Source: Microbacterium paraoxydans
GTDB lineage: Bacteria; Actinomycetota; Actinomycetes; Actinomycetales; Microbacteriaceae
Direction of reading: 5' to 3'
Length of the DNA stretch: 64,000 nt
Assembly: GCF_018224615.1 (NCBI RefSeq)
Contig: NZ_JAGTUK010000002.1
Coordinates: 186,001-250,000 of the forward strand
Each line of letters begins with the position of its first letter. Position 1 is the first letter of the stretch. Under the pieces are notes generated by a model that was not told where the DNA came from, did not search any database, and saw nothing but the letters and a program-made list of their open reading frames with translations. The translations under genes and the position numbers were made by a program. This document shows, in pieces, positions 60,000-64,000 of this stretch.

Positions 60000-61385
60000 G
60001 TGGCCGAACAGTCCCGTCTTGACAAGGTCATCGCCCTCGCCCGCCACCGCGGGTTCGTCTTCCAGGCGGGTGAGATCTACGGCGGTTCCCGGTCGGCGTG
60101 GGACTACGGACCCCTCGGCACCGAGCTCAAGGAGAACATCCGCCGGCAGTGGTGGCAGACGTTCGTGCGCGGCCGCGGCGACATGGTCGGCCTCGACTCG
60201 AGCATCATCCTCCCGAAGCGCGTGTGGGAGGCGTCCGGCCACGTGGCCACCTTCACCGACCCGCTCGTGGAGTGCCTGCAGTGCCACAAGCGCTTCCGCG
60301 CCGACAACCTGATCGAGGACTTCGAGGCGCGCAAGGGCCGCAAGGCCGAGAACGGCCTGGCCGACATCCCGTGCCCCAACTGCGGCACGAAGGGCCAGTA
60401 CACCGAGCCGAAGGCGTTCTCCGGCCTGGTGAAGACGTACCTCGGCGTGGTCGACGACGAGTCGGGCCTCTACTATCTGCGGCCCGAGACGGCGCAGGGC
60501 ATCTTCGTGAACTTCTCCAACGTGCTCACCGCGAGCCGCAAGAAGCCGCCGTTCGGCATCGGCCAGGTCGGCAAGGCGTTCCGCAACGAGATCACGCCGG
60601 GCAACTTCATCTTCCGCACGCGCGAGTTCGAGCAGATGGAGATCGAGTTCTTCATCCCGCCCGCCGAGGCGCCCGAGTGGTTCCAGCACTGGGTGGACGC
60701 GTGCTGGAACTGGTTCGTCGACCTCGGCATCGACCCGGAGAACATGCGGCAGTTCGACGTGCCGGAGGAAGACAGGGCGCACTACTCGGCCGGCACGATC
60801 GACGTCGAGTACCGGTTCGGCTTCGCCGGCAAGGAGTGGGGCGAGCTGATGGGCGTCGCCAACCGCACCGACTACGACCTGTCGAGCCACAGCGAGGCGT
60901 CCGGCCAGAGCCTGACCTACTTCGACCAGGCCACGGGCGAGCGCTACACGCCCTACGTGATCGAGCCGTCGTTCGGTCTCACCCGCGCCATGATGGCGTT
61001 CCTCGTCGACGCGTACGTCGAGGAGCAGGTGCCCAACGCCAAGGGCGGCACCGACACCCGCACGGTGCTCAAGCTCGACCCGCGTCTCGCGCCGGTCAAG
61101 GCCGCGGTGCTCCCGCTGAGCCGCAACGAGAACCTGTCCCCGCTCGCGCGGGAGGTCGCCGACACGCTCCGCGGCTCGTGGGCCGTGGACTTCGACGACG
61201 CCGGCGCGATCGGTCGCCGCTACCGTCGCCAGGACGAGATCGGCACGCCGTTCTGCGTCACGGTCGACTTCGACTCGCTCGACGACCGTGCCGTCACGGT
61301 GCGCGATCGCGACACCATGGCGCAGGAGCGCGTGCCGATCGACGGTCTGCACGCGTACCTCGCGGAGCGGCTGCGCGGCGCCTGA
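60000..61385 (+). CDS. glyS: Glycyl-tRNA synthetase, single-chain homodimeric type
   Basis: A 461-residue class II synthetase that charges tRNA-Gly. [21 protein letters not shown] is the N-terminal signature, CLQCHKRF and CPNCGTKG a zinc-binding insertion near residues 92-124, [19 protein letters not shown] motif 2 and [14 protein letters not shown] motif 3. The anticodon-binding domain fills the last about 110 residues. GTG 60000 is the start, with TTGGAG upstream. A membrane protein gene follows after one base. Confidence 0.97.
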   Translation: MAEQSRLDKVIALARHRGFVFQAGEIYGGSRSAWDYGPLGTELKENIRRQWWQTFVRGRGDMVGLDSSIILPKRVWEASGHVATFTDPLVECLQCHKRFRADNLIEDFEARKGRKAENGLADIPCPNCGTKGQYTEPKAFSGLVKTYLGVVDDESGLYYLRPETAQGIFVNFSNVLTASRKKPPFGIGQVGKAFRNEITPGNFIFRTREFEQMEIEFFIPPAEAPEWFQHWVDACWNWFVDLGIDPENMRQFDVPEEDRAHYSAGTIDVEYRFGFAGKEWGELMGVANRTDYDLSSHSEASGQSLTYFDQATGERYTPYVIEPSFGLTRAMMAFLVDAYVEEQVPNAKGGTDTRTVLKLDPRLAPVKAAVLPLSRNENLSPLAREVADTLRGSWAVDFDDAGAIGRRYRRQDEIGTPFCVTVDFDSLDDRAVTVRDRDTMAQERVPIDGLHAYLAERLRGA

Positions 61386-61386
61386 G

Positions 61387-62112
61387 GTGACGGCGGCGGG
61401 GGGAGCCGGAGCGCGGGTGGAGGCGTCGCCCGTGCGCCCCGTCGCGGCGATCGTGCTGGTCGCGCTCGCCGTGGAGTGGATGCTCCTCACGCTGCTCGAC
61501 CTGCGTGACAACGACGGCGCGGCGCCGCTGATCGCGATGTTCGGCATCCCCGCGCTCGCGGCGGCCCTCATCATCCAGCTCGTGATGTCGCGCCTGGGAG
61601 ACCGCAAGCGCGTGCCGCGGGCAGTGCTGTGGTGGGTGCTGGCGGTGCTGCCGCTCGGCACGCTCGCGGCCTTCGGTGTCGCGGTGCTGCGGGAGCCGGA
61701 CTACTTCGTCGGCGACGAGGGCCCGTGGATGCTGCTGTGGGTGCCCGTGTTCATCGTGGTCGGGCTGCTGCTCGGGGCGCTCGTATGGTTCTTCTTCGTG
61801 TTCCCGCTGTTCTCGCTCGTCACCGTGATCCGCCTGATCCGGCGGGGTGAGGCGACGCCCCGGGCGCTGATCATGCCGCTCGTGCTGGTGGGCCTCGGAG
61901 TGCTGAGCGTCGTGGGCGGGCTCTCGATCGACACCGACGCCTCCGGTCGTGCGTCGTGGGGCGCGATCATCGCCGCGTTCCTCGGTCTGCCCGGCGGGTA
62001 CGACGTGGTGTGGGAACCGGGGCTGTGGGTCGTGCGGGGCATCGTGCTCGCGATCGTCCTGGCGTTCGGGGTGCCGGCGCTCCGCGACCGCGCCCGTCGC
62101 GCGGCCCCCTGA
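61387..62112 (+). CDS. Membrane protein, about 241 aa
   Basis: Six to seven hydrophobic helices from about residue 17 to the end, with FVGDEGPWMLLWVPVFIVVG and VWFFFVFPLFSLVTVIRLIRRGE as distinct parts. No family recognised. GTG 61387 begins one base after glyS ends; an in-frame GTG at 61417 with GGAGC upstream is a good alternative and would remove 10 Gly/Ala-rich residues. It is probably translated from the glyS transcript. Confidence 0.75.
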   Translation: MTAAGGAGARVEASPVRPVAAIVLVALAVEWMLLTLLDLRDNDGAAPLIAMFGIPALAAALIIQLVMSRLGDRKRVPRAVLWWVLAVLPLGTLAAFGVAVLREPDYFVGDEGPWMLLWVPVFIVVGLLLGALVWFFFVFPLFSLVTVIRLIRRGEATPRALIMPLVLVGLGVLSVVGGLSIDTDASGRASWGAIIAAFLGLPGGYDVVWEPGLWVVRGIVLAIVLAFGVPALRDRARRAAP

Positions 62113-62115
62113 GCG

Positions 62116-63069
62116 TCACGACCCGTCGACCGCCCTGGCGTAGCGCTCCGACAGCAGCTGCAGCCGGGGCACCAGCTCGGGCGGCGACTCGACGGTGAAG
62201 TCCATCATCAGCATGCCGATGTAGGCCGCGACGGTGTCGAGGCTGTCCGCGCCCGTGACCAGCACGCAGTGGTGCTCGTCGATCGGCTCCACGACGCCGA
62301 CTGCCGGGTGGATGCGGTCGAGCACGGCCTGCGCCGAGGCATCGATCCGCAGTCGGGCGTGCACCTGCCACCCGCTCACGGCGATCGTGCGCATCGCGAA
62401 CGCGGTGTAGTCGCCGCCGGGCAGCGGTTGCGGGTCGAAGCGGCGACGCGTCGGCATGCGCAGCTCCATCCAGTCGGCGCGGTACGTGGCCCACTCGCCG
62501 GTGTCGGGGTCGCGCGCGACGAGGTACCAGCGGCGGTGCCAGGTGAGCAGCCGATACGGTTCCGCCTTCACCGGTTCGCCGCGGTAGTCGAAGCGCAGCC
62601 ACTCCTCGGCGCGGATGGCGCTCGCGATGCCGCGCAGCACGGCGGCGTCGACCTCGGGGTCGGGCGCATCGGTGTCGTTGTTCTCCGGGGCGCGGTCGAT
62701 CGTGCGCAGCGCATCGACGGTGGGCCGCAGGTGCGCGGGGAGCACCTGTTCGAGCTTGGCGAGCGCGCGGGCGCCCGATTCCGCGACCCCGGCGATGCCC
62801 GCGGCCGCGCGGAGCCCGACCGTCACGGCCACCGCCTCCTCGTCGTCGAGCAGCAGCGGGGGGAGCTTGCCGCCTGCGCCGAGGCGGTAGCCGCCCGTGG
62901 AGCCGCGGCTCGCGTCGACGGGGTAGCCGAGGTCGCGCAGTCGTTCGATGTCGTGGCGGACGGTGCGCGTGGAGACGCCGAGCCGCGCGGCCAGCTCGGC
63001 ACCGGAGCGCCCGGGGGCGGTCTGGAGCAGGGCCAGCAGGGACAGCAGTCGCGCGGTGGGATCGGCCAT
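62116..63069 (-). CDS. WYL-domain transcriptional regulator (YafY/PafBC-like)
   Basis: A 317-residue regulator. Residues about 5-58 are a DeoR-like helix-turn-helix (RLLSLLALLQTAPGRSGAELAARLGVSTRTVRHDIERLRDLG), about 135-220 a WYL domain with LTWHRRWYLVARDPDTGEW, and the rest the C-terminal WCX extension. ATG 63069 fits the family's start. It is divergent from the epoxide hydrolase gene and probably controls it through the inverted repeat between them. The ligand is unknown. Confidence 0.92.
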   Translation of the reverse strand: MADPTARLLSLLALLQTAPGRSGAELAARLGVSTRTVRHDIERLRDLGYPVDASRGSTGGYRLGAGGKLPPLLLDDEEAVAVTVGLRAAAGIAGVAESGARALAKLEQVLPAHLRPTVDALRTIDRAPENNDTDAPDPEVDAAVLRGIASAIRAEEWLRFDYRGEPVKAEPYRLLTWHRRWYLVARDPDTGEWATYRADWMELRMPTRRRFDPQPLPGGDYTAFAMRTIAVSGWQVHARLRIDASAQAVLDRIHPAVGVVEPIDEHHCVLVTGADSLDTVAAYIGMLMMDFTVESPPELVPRLQLLSERYARAVDGS

Positions 63070-63095
63070 GCGGAACCTCCGGAAATGGCGCCGAC

Positions 63096-63120
63096 CATTA
63101 GGAACGAATCCAGCCTAATG
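63096..63120. promoter_or_regulatory. Inverted repeat CATTAGG-N11-CCTAATG, candidate WYL-regulator operator
   Basis: A perfect 7-base inverted repeat with an 11-base spacer, midway between the divergent WYL regulator and epoxide hydrolase genes, just upstream of the -10 box at 63127. Confidence 0.65.
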
Positions 63121-63126
63121 CGCTCC

Positions 63127-63132
63127 TATCGT
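63127..63132 (+). promoter_or_regulatory. -10 box, leaderless type (epoxide hydrolase)
   Basis: TATCGT, seven bases before ATG 63140. Confidence 0.55.
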
Positions 63133-63139
63133 CAGAGAC

Positions 63140-64000
63140 ATGAACACCGCACTCGACATCCGCCCCTTCTCCGTCTCCGTCTCTCACGCCGAGGTCGCCG
63201 ACCTCCGCGAGCGCCTGTCGCGCACCCGCCTGCCCCTCGCCGCCCCCGTCGACGACTGGGACGCGGGCACCCCGAACCACTACCTGCGCGAGGCGATCGC
63301 CGCGTGGCAGGAGTTCGACTGGTCCGCCGCGCAGGAGCGCCTCAACGCCCACCCGCAGTTCACCACCGAGATCGACGGGCAGACGATCCACTTCCTGCAC
63401 ATCCGTTCGCAGCACGAGGACGCCACCCCGCTGCTGCTCGCGCACACCTACCCGGGCTCGGCCGTCGACTACCTCGACCTGATCGACCGCCTCACCGACC
63501 CCGAGGCGCACGGCGGTCGCGCGGAGGATGCGTTCCACCTCGTGATCCCCGACGCCCCGGGGTACGGGTTCTCGCAGCCGCTCGCCTCCGCCGGCTGGAC
63601 GGTCGGGAAGGTCGCCGCGGCCTATGACCGGCTCATGCGCGGCCTCGGCTACGAGCGCTACGGCGTCCACGGCTCCGACAACGGCGCGATGGTGGCCCGC
63701 GAGCTCGGGCTGCTCGCGCCGGAGGGTCTGCTCGGGCTGCACGTGCTCCAGCTGTTCTCCTTCCCCTCGGGCGACCCCGCCGAGTTCGAGAAGCTCGAGC
63801 CGCAGGACTATGCCGGCCTGGAGCACATGCAGTGGTTCCAGTCGGTGGGCGGCTACAACGCGATGAACTCCTCCCGGCCGCAGACGGTCGCGGTGGGGCT
63901 CAGCGACTCCCCGGTCGGCCTCCTCGCGTACAGCGAGCTGTTCGCGTCGTTCGGCAACGGCACCTCGCTCGTGCCGCTCGACCGCATCCTGCTGGAGGTG
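63140..64000 (+). CDS. Epoxide hydrolase-family alpha/beta hydrolase, N-terminal part (cut by window end)
   Basis: The first 287 residues are visible and the frame is open to the window edge. Residues about 4-110 are the EHN domain (IRPFSVSVSHAEVADLRERLSRTRLP, NHYLREAIAAWQEFDWSAAQERLNAHPQF). The hydrolase core begins at IHFLHIRSQHEDATPLLLAHTYPGS, where HTYP replaces the usual HGWP oxyanion motif, and VHGSDNGAMVARELG holds the probable nucleophile Asp. The remaining catalytic residues would lie outside the window. It should open an epoxide or act on a related xenobiotic. Confidence 0.9.
   Translation, partial: MNTALDIRPFSVSVSHAEVADLRERLSRTRLPLAAPVDDWDAGTPNHYLREAIAAWQEFDWSAAQERLNAHPQFTTEIDGQTIHFLHIRSQHEDATPLLLAHTYPGSAVDYLDLIDRLTDPEAHGGRAEDAFHLVIPDAPGYGFSQPLASAGWTVGKVAAAYDRLMRGLGYERYGVHGSDNGAMVARELGLLAPEGLLGLHVLQLFSFPSGDPAEFEKLEPQDYAGLEHMQWFQSVGGYNAMNSSRPQTVAVGLSDSPVGLLAYSELFASFGNGTSLVPLDRILLEV

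Overview
The window is a gene-dense stretch of a very GC-rich chromosome with short intergenic gaps, many 4-base ATGA/GTGA start-stop overlaps and frequent GTG starts. Gene families (bifunctional PutA, HspR-type heat-shock operator, single-chain glycyl-tRNA synthetase, MntR/MntH, WYL and TANGO2-like proteins) and the promoter style point to an actinobacterium, most like Microbacteriaceae such as Microbacterium; this is inferred from protein character, not a database match. About 60 protein genes are supported. I saw no tRNA, rRNA, CRISPR array, transposase, integrase or prophage.

Layout. 1-3.5 kb: a cut-off LacI regulator divergent from a GH38 alpha-mannosidase with two paired operators. 3.6-9.2 kb: small proteins, two adjacent GT4 glycosyltransferases and a GlxA-type regulator behind phased direct repeats. 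9.2-16.7 kb: a TANGO2-like protein, coaBC, a ClpB disaggregase without its N-domain under a HAIR element, a nitroreductase, a TagE-like glycosyltransferase and a LysR regulator. 16.9-20.3 kb: putA. 20.4-25.7 kb: an ABC exporter, BenE and a two-component system whose response regulator carries an in-frame DNA repeat. 25.8-30.3 kb: VOC/HxlR pair, HAD phosphatase, exonuclease III, pyrE-ROK kinase, and a tandem pair of near-identical membrane/coiled-coil proteins.

30.4-41 kb is the most coherent system: a MurR/RpiR regulator and an MFS transporter divergent from a seven-gene run (lipoprotein binding protein, two permeases, MurQ, AnmK, an AmpC-like serine hydrolase, a double ATPase). It reads as an import and catabolic pathway for cell-wall sugars or muropeptides, in which AnmK makes MurNAc-6-phosphate and MurQ converts it to GlcNAc-6-phosphate, with an oligopeptide-type ABC importer in place of the usual PTS.

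41-49 kb: NagD-like phosphatase, a manganese-type DtxR regulator, a TetR-controlled amidohydrolase (with a start-proximal frameshift) plus NhaC-type antiporter, and MntH with two DtxR-type boxes. 49-64 kb: MATE exporter, DUF1992 protein, M13 peptidase, a degenerate class A beta-lactamase-fold protein, MFS exporter, TAP-like lipoprotein hydrolase, GNAT protein, POT peptide transporter, glyS, and a WYL regulator divergent from an epoxide hydrolase cut by the window end.

A window-wide trait is a TANNNT -10 box placed 6 or 7 bases before the start codon in about 19 genes, the signature of leaderless transcripts; it settles several start-codon choices.
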